Below are positions 42,187-50,374 of a stretch of 64,000 bases of DNA, one piece after another. The position numbers and the translations under genes are program-made. How positions within the stretch are numbered: position 1 is the stretch's first letter; each line of letters starts with the position of its first letter. The notes beneath the pieces are model-generated. The model was not told the origin of the DNA and made no database searches. It saw only the letters and a program-made list of their open reading frames with translations. Source of the stretch: Mycolicibacterium neoaurum (GTDB taxonomy: Bacteria; Actinomycetota; Actinomycetes; Mycobacteriales; Mycobacteriaceae); assembly GCF_036946495.1 (NCBI RefSeq), contig NZ_JAQIIX010000002.1, positions 2,728,001 to 2,792,000 on the forward strand. The letters run 5' to 3'.

Positions 42187-43047
42187 TCAGCCGAGCAGCG
42201 GCGTGCGGCCCTCGGTCATCTCGGTCAGCGCGGTCTGCATGGCCGACTCGACCCTGGCCGCATATGCCGCGGGCTCCTCACCGGACGCCGCCGGCATGAC
42301 GGGCAGCACGCGAGTCTGCAGTTTGGTGGGCAGCGGCAGGTAGGGCAGCAGTCCCACGACACCGATGTTGAGCCCCCACGGTAACGAGACACTGATCGGC
42401 GCCGACTTCAGACGCAACAGCTTGTCGAGGCGGGTGGCCCTGGCGAGGCGCTCCCCGCTGGAGATGACGAACAGCGACTCGCCCGCTCCTGCAGTCACGA
42501 TCGGGACGATGGGCACCCCGTTGTCGATGGCCAGGCGGGCAAAACCGGTGCGCCCGCCGAATTTGATCCGGTTACGGTCCTCCCAGGCCTTCGCGGCGTC
42601 GATATCGCCGCCGGGGTACACCGCGACGTGCTCACCGCGGGCGAAGGCATCCTGCGCGGATTCGACGCTGGCGGGCCGGGCGCCGATGGGTTCGATCAAG
42701 CGGCCGACGCCGAGGGTCCAGGCGAGCTGATGGGTCAGGATCGTCACATCGCGATCGAGGTGCAGCTGCTCCAGCGCGGCAGTGGTCGCGAAGACGTTCA
42801 GGTCGAAGATCCCGCCGAATCCGTGGTTGGCGACGAACAGCACCGGTTCGTCGAAACTGTGCTCGGCGGTGTCGATTTCCAGCCGGTTGTACTTGCGGAC
42901 GAACTCGACGCCCAGCTTGCGGAAGGCCGCCATGGTGGTGCGCAGCAGCTCCGGTGCGGCGTCGGAAACGCTGCCCTCGATGGCATCGAGGAGGGCGTCG
43001 GCGAGGTTCTCGGAATCGGTCCGGTCCTGTGCGTCCGACGTGGACAT
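42187..43047 (-). CDS. lysophospholipid acyltransferase-family protein (PlsC-like)
   Basis: 286 residues. The acyltransferase motif I is NHGFGGIFD (NHxxxxD-like) near residue 73, the second motif is VYPGGDIDAAKAW near 145, and GVPIVPIVTAGA follows. An N-terminal 55-residue helical region precedes the domain and no clear membrane anchor is seen. It belongs with 1-acylglycerol-phosphate acyltransferase-like proteins common in mycobacteria. The ATG at 43047 has a GGGAG ribosome site; sequence further upstream lacks family features. The acceptor lipid is unknown. Confidence 0.83.
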   Translation of the reverse strand: MSTSDAQDRTDSENLADALLDAIEGSVSDAAPELLRTTMAAFRKLGVEFVRKYNRLEIDTAEHSFDEPVLFVANHGFGGIFDLNVFATTAALEQLHLDRDVTILTHQLAWTLGVGRLIEPIGARPASVESAQDAFARGEHVAVYPGGDIDAAKAWEDRNRIKFGGRTGFARLAIDNGVPIVPIVTAGAGESLFVISSGERLARATRLDKLLRLKSAPISVSLPWGLNIGVVGLLPYLPLPTKLQTRVLPVMPAASGEEPAAYAARVESAMQTALTEMTEGRTPLLG

Positions 43048-43135
43048 GGCGATCTGCTCCCTCGGAGTGGCTGAACGGGTCTGTCGATGCTGCCGCATCG
43101 GGTGCGCGGCGTTCGTCGATTCGGTCAATCCTGTG

Positions 43136-43663
43136 CTATCCCCGTCGGCCCGGTGCGCTGTAGGCCACCACCACGACCTCGGCGGGAGTCTCACCGACCT
43201 GCCGTAGCTTGTGCGAGGCCGACGCGTCGAAGTAGGCGCAGTCCCCGGTCTGCAGCGGCACCACCCTGCCGTCGAGATTCAACTCGACGGCACCGGCGTG
43301 CACGAAGACGAACTCCTGCCCTGGGTGACTGGGGTGGTGGTGTGCGCTGAACTGGCGGCCGGGTCTGACGACGAACGGCGACATGGCCTTGCCCAGCATG
43401 CCGGCGGCCACCGCGTGATGACGCTCGGCGCCGCGGTCGGCGGCCCGTTCCACGGTCAGTGCGGAGACCTCGGGATCGTCGGAGAACAGTTGTGCCACAT
43501 CGACATCGAGTGCGCGGGAGATCTTCAGGGCGGCGGCGATCGACGGTACGCTCTGGCCGCGTTCGACCTTGGACAGATAGCTCTTGGTCAGACCGGTCGC
43601 CGCGGACACCTCGTCCAGCGTCATGCCCCGCTGCTGGCGCACGGCGCGTAACAAGCCACTCAC
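43136..43663 (-). CDS. XRE-family regulator with C-terminal cupin
   Basis: 175 residues. The N-terminal helix-turn-helix (residues 8-62) includes MTLDEVSAATGLTKSYLSKVERGQSVPS; the C-terminal cupin-2 barrel (90-172) has SAHHHPSHPGQEFVFVHAGAVEL and PLQTGDCAYFDASASHKLRQ. This class represses adjacent catabolic genes and releases on ligand binding to the cupin. The GTG at 43663 places the start directly before the HTH. It is divergent from a class II aldolase/DHDPS-like operon; a palindrome GACACAAAGTGTC lies in the shared promoter and is the likely operator. Confidence 0.88.
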   Translation of the reverse strand: MSGLLRAVRQQRGMTLDEVSAATGLTKSYLSKVERGQSVPSIAAALKISRALDVDVAQLFSDDPEVSALTVERAADRGAERHHAVAAGMLGKAMSPFVVRPGRQFSAHHHPSHPGQEFVFVHAGAVELNLDGRVVPLQTGDCAYFDASASHKLRQVGETPAEVVVVAYSAPGRRG

Positions 43664-43681
43664 GAGCCCGAGATTACCGCA

Positions 43682-43711
43682 TTGACGATATGACACAAAG
43701 TGTCCTATAGT
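43682..43711 (+). promoter_or_regulatory. predicted sigma-70-type promoter with operator in the spacer
   Basis: TTGACG (43682-43687) and TATAGT (43706-43711) are separated by 18 bases, near-consensus for a housekeeping promoter reading towards the class II aldolase gene. The 13-bp palindrome GACACAAAGTGTC (43692-43704) sits exactly between the two hexamers, so a bound XRE-cupin protein would block RNA polymerase. A further GTGTCA half-site lies at about 43719-43724. Confidence 0.65.
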
Positions 43712-43745
43712 CCTCAATGTGTCATCACGAGAGGAGATCGCCCCG

Positions 43746-44531
43746 ATGACGAGCACCCTGCAGGATTCCAAGTCCGAATTGATGCGCCGTGCGCTCGACG
43801 GCCTCAGCCGAAACATCGCCGATACCGGTCTGAGTGCCCGCGAAAAGGTCGCGCTGACCTGCCGCGCGTTGTTCGACGCCGGCCACGACTCCGGCCTGGC
43901 CGGTCAGATCACCGCCCGCGCCGACGAGCCCGGCACCTACTACACCCAGCGCCTCGGCCTCGGTTTCGACGAGATCACCGCGGGCAACCTGCTACTGGTC
44001 GACGAAGACCTCAACGTGCTCGACGGTGACGGAATGGCCAACCCGGCCAACCGTTTCCACTCCTGGATCTACCGTGCCCGCCCCGATGTCGGGTGCATCG
44101 TGCACACCCATCCGTTCCATGTGGCGGCACTGTCGATGCTCGAAGTGCCGCTGATGGTTTCGCAGATGGACATAGCACCGCTCTACGACGACTGCGCATT
44201 CCTACCGGACTGGCCTGGCGTGCCGGTCGGCAATGAGGAGGGCGAGATCATCTCGGCCGCACTCGGGGACAAGAAGGCCATCCTGCTGGCCCACCACGGG
44301 CACGTCGTCGCGGGCGCCAGCATCGAAGAAGCGTGCTCGCTGGCCATGCTCATCGAACGCGGCGCCAAGCTGCAACTGACTGCCATGGCCGCGGGAACCA
44401 TTGCCGCACTGCCCGATCGGCTGGCCCGCGAAGCCCACGACTGGACCCTGACCCCCAAGCGCAGCCTGGCCAACTTCGCCTACTACGCGCGTCGCGCGCT
44501 GGCCAACCACCCCGACACCCTCACCGCCTGA
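43746..44531 (+). CDS. class II aldolase/adducin-family protein
   Basis: 261 residues of the zinc aldolase/epimerase fold. Zinc ligands appear in HTHPFH near residue 120 and in LAHHGHVV near 180; FHSWIYRARPDVGCIVHTH is the typical strand-loop. Family members cleave or epimerise hydroxy-acid/sugar phosphates or decarboxylate. The ATG at 43746 follows a GAGAGGAG ribosome site. It is first in an operon with a DHDPS-like lyase 11 bases downstream and is controlled by the divergent XRE-cupin regulator. Confidence 0.88.
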   Translation: MTSTLQDSKSELMRRALDGLSRNIADTGLSAREKVALTCRALFDAGHDSGLAGQITARADEPGTYYTQRLGLGFDEITAGNLLLVDEDLNVLDGDGMANPANRFHSWIYRARPDVGCIVHTHPFHVAALSMLEVPLMVSQMDIAPLYDDCAFLPDWPGVPVGNEEGEIISAALGDKKAILLAHHGHVVAGASIEEACSLAMLIERGAKLQLTAMAAGTIAALPDRLAREAHDWTLTPKRSLANFAYYARRALANHPDTLTA

Positions 44532-44542
44532 AAGGTCGCACC

Positions 44543-45421
44543 ATGACGAACATCCACGGCATCATCGCCTACCCCATCACCCCGTTCACCGCCGACGGAT
44601 CCGGTGTCGACGGGGCCGCGCTCGCCACACTCGTCGATCGACTGGTCGGCACCGGCGCGCACGCCATCGCACCGACCGGCAGCACAGGGGAATCCGCCTA
44701 CCTGACCGAGGACGAGTTCGACACCGTCATCGACGTCACCGTCGGTGCCGTCGCCGGCCGCGTCCCGGTGATCGTCGGCGCCTCGGACCTGACCACGGCC
44801 AACACCGTCCGCCGCGCCCGCTACGCGCACCAGGCCGGAGCCGATGCGCTGATGATCCTGCCGGTGTCCTACTGGAAGCTCAGTGAACGCGAGATCATCG
44901 CGCACTACGAAGCCGTGGCAGGCGCCGTCGACCTGCCGATCATGGTCTACAACAACCCCGCGACCAGCGGTATCGACATGAGCCCCGAGCTACTGGTGCG
45001 GATGTTTGACGAGATCGACAACGTCACGATGGTCAAGGAGTCCACCGGTGACCTGACGCGGATGCAGCGCATCAAGGAGCTCTCCGGCGGCGAGCTGCCC
45101 TTCTACAACGGCAGCAACCCGCTGGTGCTCGACGCACTCACCGAAGGTGCCGCGGGCTGGTGCACCGCGGCGCCCAACCTGCGACCGCAGCCCTGCCTGG
45201 ATCTCTACGACGCGGTGCGCGCCGGTGATGTCGACCGCGCCCGGCAGATCTATGACGACCTCGCGCCGCTGCTGCGGTTCATCGTCGCCGGTGGTCTGCC
45301 CACCACGGTCAAGGCCGGCCTCGAGCTACTCGGTAACAAGGTCGGCGATCCACGGGCGCCGTTGCTGCCGCTGGATGCGTCCGGGCGGGCCGAGCTGCAG
45401 GCGATGCTCGCCGGGGTGTGA
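44543..45421 (+). CDS. dihydrodipicolinate synthase-family lyase/aldolase
   Basis: 292 residues, class I aldolase of the DapA/NAL superfamily. APTGSTGESAYLTEDEF is the substrate-carboxylate site, MVYNNPATSGIDM includes the catalytic Tyr, and the Schiff-base Lys is in VTMVKESTGD near residue 165. The YNNPATSG signature and catabolic context suggest an aldolase or hydratase/dehydratase for a 2-keto acid rather than lysine synthesis. The AAAGG ribosome site and ATG at 44543 remove a long upstream antisense-like extension. Pairing with a class II aldolase suggests a hydroxylated acid or sugar acid as pathway substrate. Confidence 0.88.
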   Translation: MTNIHGIIAYPITPFTADGSGVDGAALATLVDRLVGTGAHAIAPTGSTGESAYLTEDEFDTVIDVTVGAVAGRVPVIVGASDLTTANTVRRARYAHQAGADALMILPVSYWKLSEREIIAHYEAVAGAVDLPIMVYNNPATSGIDMSPELLVRMFDEIDNVTMVKESTGDLTRMQRIKELSGGELPFYNGSNPLVLDALTEGAAGWCTAAPNLRPQPCLDLYDAVRAGDVDRARQIYDDLAPLLRFIVAGGLPTTVKAGLELLGNKVGDPRAPLLPLDASGRAELQAMLAGV

Positions 45422-45457
45422 TCCACGGTCCGGGGAGCGGGTCGCTAGTCTGCGCGC

Positions 45458-45739
45458 ATGTTCAAAGTCAACGAGTACTTCGACGGCGCCGTCGCCTCGA
45501 TCGCCTTCAGCCCGGCCGACGGGCCGGCGACCGTCGGGGTGATGGCGGTCGGGGAGTACGAGTTCGGGACCTCCCAGCTGGAGATCATGCATGTGATCAG
45601 CGGGGCGCTGACGGTGCGGATGCCGGCTGCGGACGAGTGGGAAACCTTCGCGGCGGGAACGCAATTCACCGTGCCGGCGGACAGCAAGTTCGGTGTGCGG
45701 GTCGAGGTCGAGACCGCCTACCTCTGCCAGTACCGCTAG
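45458..45739 (+). CDS. ppnP: pyrimidine/purine nucleoside phosphorylase PpnP
   Basis: 93 residues, single cupin domain of the PpnP (formerly DUF1255/YaiE) family: FKVNEYFDGAVASIAF at the start, GEYEFGTSQLEIMHVISG in the middle, and FTVPADSKFGVRVEVETAYLC at the end. The family phosphorolyses a broad range of nucleosides. It ends in a 4-base convergent overlap (CTAG) with the DUF2236 gene. Confidence 0.92.
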   Translation: MFKVNEYFDGAVASIAFSPADGPATVGVMAVGEYEFGTSQLEIMHVISGALTVRMPAADEWETFAAGTQFTVPADSKFGVRVEVETAYLCQYR

Positions 45740-46638
45740 ACCAGTGCCTTCCCGAGGCGGACTCGGCGCCGGACATCGGCCAGCAACACATGGCTGCCGC
45801 CGTGCCGGACGAACCGCGGGATGAAGCGGTTCACGAAGGCCACCAAGGCGAACAGGTTCTCGAACTTGCGCTGCTGTGAATCTGACCAGGTGAAGCCCAT
45901 GGCCTCGCGGAACACCGGGGCCAGCGACCCGACGGTGAGGAAGCGCAGCAGCGGGGCGAAGGTGACACGCAGCGGCCAACTGATCATTCTGAGGTCTATC
46001 AGCGCCATCAGGTAGTCGCGGATGCGCTCGTCGACGACAACCCGCTCGCATGCTGCGTTCCAGAAGTCATCGAACTCCGAACGGGTGGGTGGCCACTGGT
46101 CGGCCCTGACCTGCAGGGTGGTCCCCAGCGGTCGGGCCGATTGGTAGAACTGTTCGGCCTGCTCGGCGGACATCGTGCCGTGGAGCAATTGATAGGTGTC
46201 TTCGAGCCCGACGAACAGGCAGGCCGCGACCCACAGCTGTAGGTGCCTGTCGAAGGCGTTGTAACGGACGGGGCTCGTATCGGTGGAGCGCACCTGGCGG
46301 TGTGCCACGTTCACGGCGGCTCGGTAGGCGGCGCGGTCGTCGGTCGTGCCGAGGATGGCGACGGCAAGGTACTGGGCAGTGGTGCGGGCCCGTTTCCACG
46401 GGTGCTCCATCAGACTGCCCGACGTGACGCGGCTTTCTGCCACCCCGTAACCGATCTGAGGGCGGGCCAGTTGCATCACCACATTGGCGGCCGCCCCGGC
46501 CAATGACCAGAAATCGATGGCATCGCGGATATCGACCTCCCCGTGATCGCGCCGGGCGGTCCGTCGCCGAACGGTGATCCGCGTATCGGCAAGGGTGAAT
46601 GGATAGCTGGCCACGGAGTCGTAGTCGTTGTGAGCCAT
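45736..46638 (-). CDS. DUF2236/MpaB-like oxygenase-family protein
   Basis: 300 residues of the DUF2236 (MpaB/latex-clearing-related) family: FWSLAGAAANVVMQLARPQIGYGVAES, HPWKRARTTAQYLAVAILG, HRQVRSTDTSPVRYNAFD and WVAACLFVGLEDTYQLLHG. Some relatives bind heme b through a conserved His; several His/Arg residues here are at matching places. The ATG at 46638 is used; the frame remains open upstream into the regulatory region. Divergent from the double TetR gene, its probable regulator. Confidence 0.86.
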   Translation of the reverse strand: MAHNDYDSVASYPFTLADTRITVRRRTARRDHGEVDIRDAIDFWSLAGAAANVVMQLARPQIGYGVAESRVTSGSLMEHPWKRARTTAQYLAVAILGTTDDRAAYRAAVNVAHRQVRSTDTSPVRYNAFDRHLQLWVAACLFVGLEDTYQLLHGTMSAEQAEQFYQSARPLGTTLQVRADQWPPTRSEFDDFWNAACERVVVDERIRDYLMALIDLRMISWPLRVTFAPLLRFLTVGSLAPVFREAMGFTWSDSQQRKFENLFALVAFVNRFIPRFVRHGGSHVLLADVRRRVRLGKALV

Positions 46639-46690
46639 GGGCGTCCCTTCTGGTCTTGAAGACCAGGTTCGCATGCCCCGGCACGTCACG

Positions 46691-46734
46691 CAAGAGTCTA
46701 TGTTAATGAATATTCTTGAGGTATAAATCCAAGA
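46691..46734. promoter_or_regulatory. AT-rich region with repeated CAAGA/TCTTG inverted motifs
   Basis: Within the 205-base gap between the divergent DUF2236 and TetR genes, CAAGA (46691), TCTTG (46714-46718) and CAAGA (46730-46734) alternate orientation around the palindrome GAATATTC (46709-46716). The stretch is markedly more AT-rich than its surroundings. Likely holds both promoters and a TetR operator; exact hexamers could not be assigned. Confidence 0.4.
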
Positions 46735-46843
46735 TCGGCCTGCTGAGCTGATGAATTGCACATCAGGCCGTTCTTTTCGTGGATGTAAGTGAATCGATAT
46801 TCTCGCCAACACCACGTGGCGAAGAATGCGTTACCGTGAGTAC

Positions 46844-48067
46844 ATGTCGACAGTCGGCCGCGCCGCGCAACCCGCTGTGCGCAAGCGCCCGCGAGACCGC
46901 AAGGCCCAGATCGTCAAGGCTTCCGCCGAAGCGTTCAGCGCCCTCGGCTACCACGCGGTCAGTATGGAGGACATCGCATCACGGGTCGGTATCTCCGCGG
47001 CCGCCCTCTATCGGCACTCGGGGGGAAAGTACGAGCTGTTCAGGGATGCGGTCTTGGCTCTGGGGCAACAGCTCGTGGACGGCACCGAGATTGCTGATCC
47101 GGACGCCGATCCGGCGGCCCAGCTCGAGGATCTGATTCGTGCAGTCGTCGATATCGCCATCGCCAACCGCAGCTCCGGGGGCCTGTATCGCTGGGAGGGT
47201 CGCTACCTCAACGATGCCGACCAGGCCACGTTGAACGGACAGATCGAACTGGTCAACCGGCGTCTGCAGCAACCGTTGATGCGGTTGCGCCCGCAGCTCA
47301 CGTCGCGGGAGCGCTGGACGCTGACCTCGGCAGCGCTGAGTGTGATCGGCAGCGTCACCGACCACCGGGCCGCACTGCCGATGGCGGAGATGCGGACGCT
47401 CTTGGCGGGTTTGGCGTCCGCGGTGCTGTGGGCTGAGCTGCCCGCACCGGTAGCATCCGATGAGCCTGTGCCACAACTGAAGAGCAGTGCCGGAGTCGGT
47501 GGCAAGTATGAGGTGCTGCTACATGAATCCCTGCGTTTGTTCCACAGCAAGGGTTTCCGTGAGACCAGCATGGAAGACATTGCTGTAGCTGCCGGCATGC
47601 AGCCATCTGGTATCTACCGGTTCTTTCCCGGTAAGGCCGACATCCTGGCCGCCTCCTACCGGCGCAGCGCCGACCGGGTGTCCGGGGATGTGTCCAGTGT
47701 TATTGCGGTTGAATCGGATCCGGAACGGGCGTTGGCGCGACTTGTCGACTTGTACGTCGACCGGTCCTTCAAGGATCCTGAACTCGCGTACGTGTATTAC
47801 ACCGAGCGGGGCAACGTGCCCGAAGTCGACCGGATGGTCCTGCGCAACATCCAACGTGCGACCGTCGATGAATGGGCGCGGCTGTTGTCCGAGGCGCGGC
47901 CCGAATTCGGCCACGCCCAAGCATGTTTCGCGGTGCTCGCCGCGTTCGGCCTGGTGGTCGACCTGGGGCGGCTGGTCCATTACGAGGACACCAAGTATGC
48001 GCGCGCCAGCGTCCGGCTGATGATGGAGCACACTCTGCTGGGTCGACCCTCGCAGACCGTCAGCTGA
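46844..48067 (+). CDS. double TetR-type regulator (two tandem TetR units)
   Basis: 407 residues containing two complete TetR-type N-terminal HTH domains. First: KAQIVKASAEAFSALGYHAV then MEDIASRVGISAAALYRHSGGKYELF (residues 25-75). Second: EVLLHESLRLFHSKGFRETS then MEDIAVAAGMQPSGIYRFFPGKADIL (near 230-280). Each is followed by a helical ligand-binding region. A normal TetR is about 200 residues, so this is a head-to-tail duplication in one chain. The ATG at 46844 starts with MSTVGR. The 3' end overlaps the menJ stop by 8 bases. Probably controls the divergent DUF2236 gene. Confidence 0.88.
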   Translation: MSTVGRAAQPAVRKRPRDRKAQIVKASAEAFSALGYHAVSMEDIASRVGISAAALYRHSGGKYELFRDAVLALGQQLVDGTEIADPDADPAAQLEDLIRAVVDIAIANRSSGGLYRWEGRYLNDADQATLNGQIELVNRRLQQPLMRLRPQLTSRERWTLTSAALSVIGSVTDHRAALPMAEMRTLLAGLASAVLWAELPAPVASDEPVPQLKSSAGVGGKYEVLLHESLRLFHSKGFRETSMEDIAVAAGMQPSGIYRFFPGKADILAASYRRSADRVSGDVSSVIAVESDPERALARLVDLYVDRSFKDPELAYVYYTERGNVPEVDRMVLRNIQRATVDEWARLLSEARPEFGHAQACFAVLAAFGLVVDLGRLVHYEDTKYARASVRLMMEHTLLGRPSQTVS

Positions 48068-49280
48068 ACGGTGCGCGCTGGTCGAACCGCCGCGATGCCA
48101 GCCCCGCCGAGCGCCACGTCCGCGCGATCCAGTCGGTGTCCTCCTCGGTCACCAGATTGCCCATCATCCGCACCGCGACCTTCATCAGGAAATGCGAACG
48201 CATGGCCACCGGTCCGGCGACGGGCAGGAACCTCGGCAACGTCAGCAGCAGCGCCAGTCGGCGTGCGGCGGAGAATCCGCGGGCGTAGTGCTCGGTCAGC
48301 ACCGCCGGCCAGGCCGCGCTGAGATCACCGGAACCCAGGAGTTCGGCGGCCAATCGCCCGGTTTCCAAGCCATAGTCGATGCCCTCGCCGTTGAGCGGGT
48401 TGACGCATGCCGCGGCGTCACCGATCAGCATCCAGTTCGGCCCGGCCACGCCGCTGACCGCACCGCCCATCGGCAGCAGCGCCGAGAGCCCGGCGCGGGG
48501 TTCGCCCTCGAAACCCCACTCGTCGCGGCGCAGATCCGTGTAATAGGACAGCAGGGGACGCAGCGCCGCATCGGCGGGGCGCTTGGCCGTCGCCAGCGCG
48601 CCGACGCCGATGTTCACCTCGCCGTTGCCCAGTGGGAAGATCCAGCCGTAGCCGGGCAGCACCTCACCCTGCGGAGACCGCAGCTCCAGATGCGAGGTGA
48701 TCCAGGGCTCATCCGAGCGCGGCGTGGCGATATAGGCGCGAATAGCGGTGCCGTACACCGTCTCGCGATGCCAGACCCGGCCCAGCGCGCGGCCCAGTGT
48801 GGACCGGGCGCCGTCGGCGACGATCAATTCGCCCACCCGGATCTCCGAACCGTCGTCGAGCAACAGCTCCGATACCCGCCCGGACGGATCATGACGGACG
48901 TCGACTGCTTTGACACCGAGCATCATCTTGGCGCCCTCGTCGGCGGCGACCATCCTGATCCGGTCGTCCAACTCGGTGCGCGGCACCGCGCTACTGGTCG
49001 CCGGGAACGACGGACCGGGCCAGCGCACTTCGACATCGGCGCCGAAGCCCGACATCCGCAGCCCGTGGTGTGCGATCCGGCCGTTCAACCAATCGCCGAG
49101 GCCCAGCTGACGCAGTTCGGCGATGGCGCGAGGGGTCAGTCCGTCCCCGCAGGCCTTGTCGCGGGGGAACTGCGCGGAGTCGATCACCAGGACGTCGCGA
49201 CCGGCCCGGGCCGCCCAGGCGGCGGCCGCCGAGCCCGCGGGCCCGGCGCCTACAACAACCACATCTGCTGGACTCGGCAC
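48060..49280 (-). CDS. menJ: menaquinone side-chain reductase MenJ (geranylgeranyl-reductase family)
   Basis: 406-residue FAD-dependent reductase. The N-terminal FAD motif VVVVGAGPAGSAAAAWAARAGRDV is followed by FPRDKACGDGLTPRAI, the GGR-family motif, then GWIFPLGNGEVNIGVG and GDAACVNPLNGEGIDYGLETG. In M. tuberculosis the equivalent Rv0561c saturates the beta-isoprene unit of menaquinone-9. The start is taken as the GTG at 49280, because the ATG at 49310 would run into the divergent prenyl synthase gene (ATG 49301); a GGGAGG abuts the GTG, so the exact start is uncertain. Confidence 0.92.
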   Translation of the reverse strand: MPSPADVVVVGAGPAGSAAAAWAARAGRDVLVIDSAQFPRDKACGDGLTPRAIAELRQLGLGDWLNGRIAHHGLRMSGFGADVEVRWPGPSFPATSSAVPRTELDDRIRMVAADEGAKMMLGVKAVDVRHDPSGRVSELLLDDGSEIRVGELIVADGARSTLGRALGRVWHRETVYGTAIRAYIATPRSDEPWITSHLELRSPQGEVLPGYGWIFPLGNGEVNIGVGALATAKRPADAALRPLLSYYTDLRRDEWGFEGEPRAGLSALLPMGGAVSGVAGPNWMLIGDAAACVNPLNGEGIDYGLETGRLAAELLGSGDLSAAWPAVLTEHYARGFSAARRLALLLTLPRFLPVAGPVAMRSHFLMKVAVRMMGNLVTEEDTDWIARTWRSAGLASRRFDQRAPFS

Positions 49281-49300
49281 CCTCCCAGTATGTTGGAACA

Positions 49301-50308
49301 ATGAGGACACCGGCGAGCGTGGTGGCGGGCGTGGATTTCGGGGACCCCGATTTCGCGACGCGGGTGCGTGACGGCGTGGAACGCGTCGAGGATCTGATGT
49401 CTACCGAGCTGGGTAAGGCCGACGTGCTGATGGCCGAGGCCGTCCAGCATCTCTTCCAGGCCGGCGGCAAACGCTTCCGCCCGCTGTTCACCGTGCTGGC
49501 GGGTTCGCTGGGACCGCGGCCGGAGGATCCGGAGGTCACCATCGCCGGGGCCGTCATCGAGCTGGTGCACCTGGCGACGCTCTATCACGATGACGTGATG
49601 GACGAGGCCCAGGTGCGGCGCGGCGCCGACAGCGCCAACGCCCGCTGGGGCAACAACATCGCCATCCTGGCCGGTGACTACCTCTTCGCCACCGCTTCCC
49701 GGCTCGTCTCCCGACTCGGCCCGGACGCCGTGCGGGTGATCGCCGATACCTTTGCCCAGCTGGTCACCGGTCAGATGCGGGAGACCCGCGGCGCCGCCGA
49801 GGGCACCGACGAGATCGAGCACTACCTCAAGGTGGTCTACGAGAAGACCGCCTGCCTGATCGAGGCATCCGGCCGGTTCGGGGCGACGTTCTCCGGTGCC
49901 GACACCGAACAGATCGAGCGGCTGTCCCGGCTCGGCGGCATCGTCGGCACGGTCTTCCAGATCTCCGACGACATCATCGACATCGACAGCGACCCCGACG
50001 AATCCGGCAAGCTGCCCGGGACCGATCTGCGCGAGGGTGTGCACACCCTGCCAGTGCTCTACGCCTTGCGCGAGGACGGGGAGGATGCCGACCGGTTGCG
50101 GGTGCTGCTGGCCGCGCCGCTGACCGATGACGCCGAGGTCGCCGAGGCACTGACCCTGCTGCGCCGCTCCCCGGGCATGGGCAAGGCCAAGAAGAAGGTG
50201 CGCGAGTACGCAGGGCGGGCCCGCGACGAGTTGGCCAACCTGCCGGCCGGCCCCGGCCGCGACGCCCTGGCCACGCTGGTCGACTACACCGTCAACCGGC
50301 ACGGCTGA
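49301..50308 (+). CDS. grcC1: polyprenyl (geranylgeranyl-type) diphosphate synthase
   Basis: 335-residue all-helical trans-prenyltransferase. First Asp-rich motif DDVMDEA near residue 90 and second DDIIDIDSD near 225, with GGKRFRPLF for IPP binding and the GQMRETRG segment between. The small residues before the first motif (LATLYHDD) do not by themselves fix chain length. Position beside menJ matches GrcC1 and suggests a supply of isoprenoid for menaquinone. The ATG at 49301 gives the expected length. Confidence 0.92.
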   Translation: MRTPASVVAGVDFGDPDFATRVRDGVERVEDLMSTELGKADVLMAEAVQHLFQAGGKRFRPLFTVLAGSLGPRPEDPEVTIAGAVIELVHLATLYHDDVMDEAQVRRGADSANARWGNNIAILAGDYLFATASRLVSRLGPDAVRVIADTFAQLVTGQMRETRGAAEGTDEIEHYLKVVYEKTACLIEASGRFGATFSGADTEQIERLSRLGGIVGTVFQISDDIIDIDSDPDESGKLPGTDLREGVHTLPVLYALREDGEDADRLRVLLAAPLTDDAEVAEALTLLRRSPGMGKAKKKVREYAGRARDELANLPAGPGRDALATLVDYTVNRHG

Positions 50309-50374
50309 GTCATCCGGAACCTGAGGCGGTCGTCGGCCGTTGAATCAGCGAAGACTCTCGGAGGAGAAAAGCTG

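Noticed and set aside
46735..46771. CGGCCTG...CAGGCCG hairpin as a terminator
   Set aside because: It lies in a divergent promoter region where no transcript should end; the arms can also pair as CTGATG/CATCAG, so it is more likely part of the regulatory region or chance.
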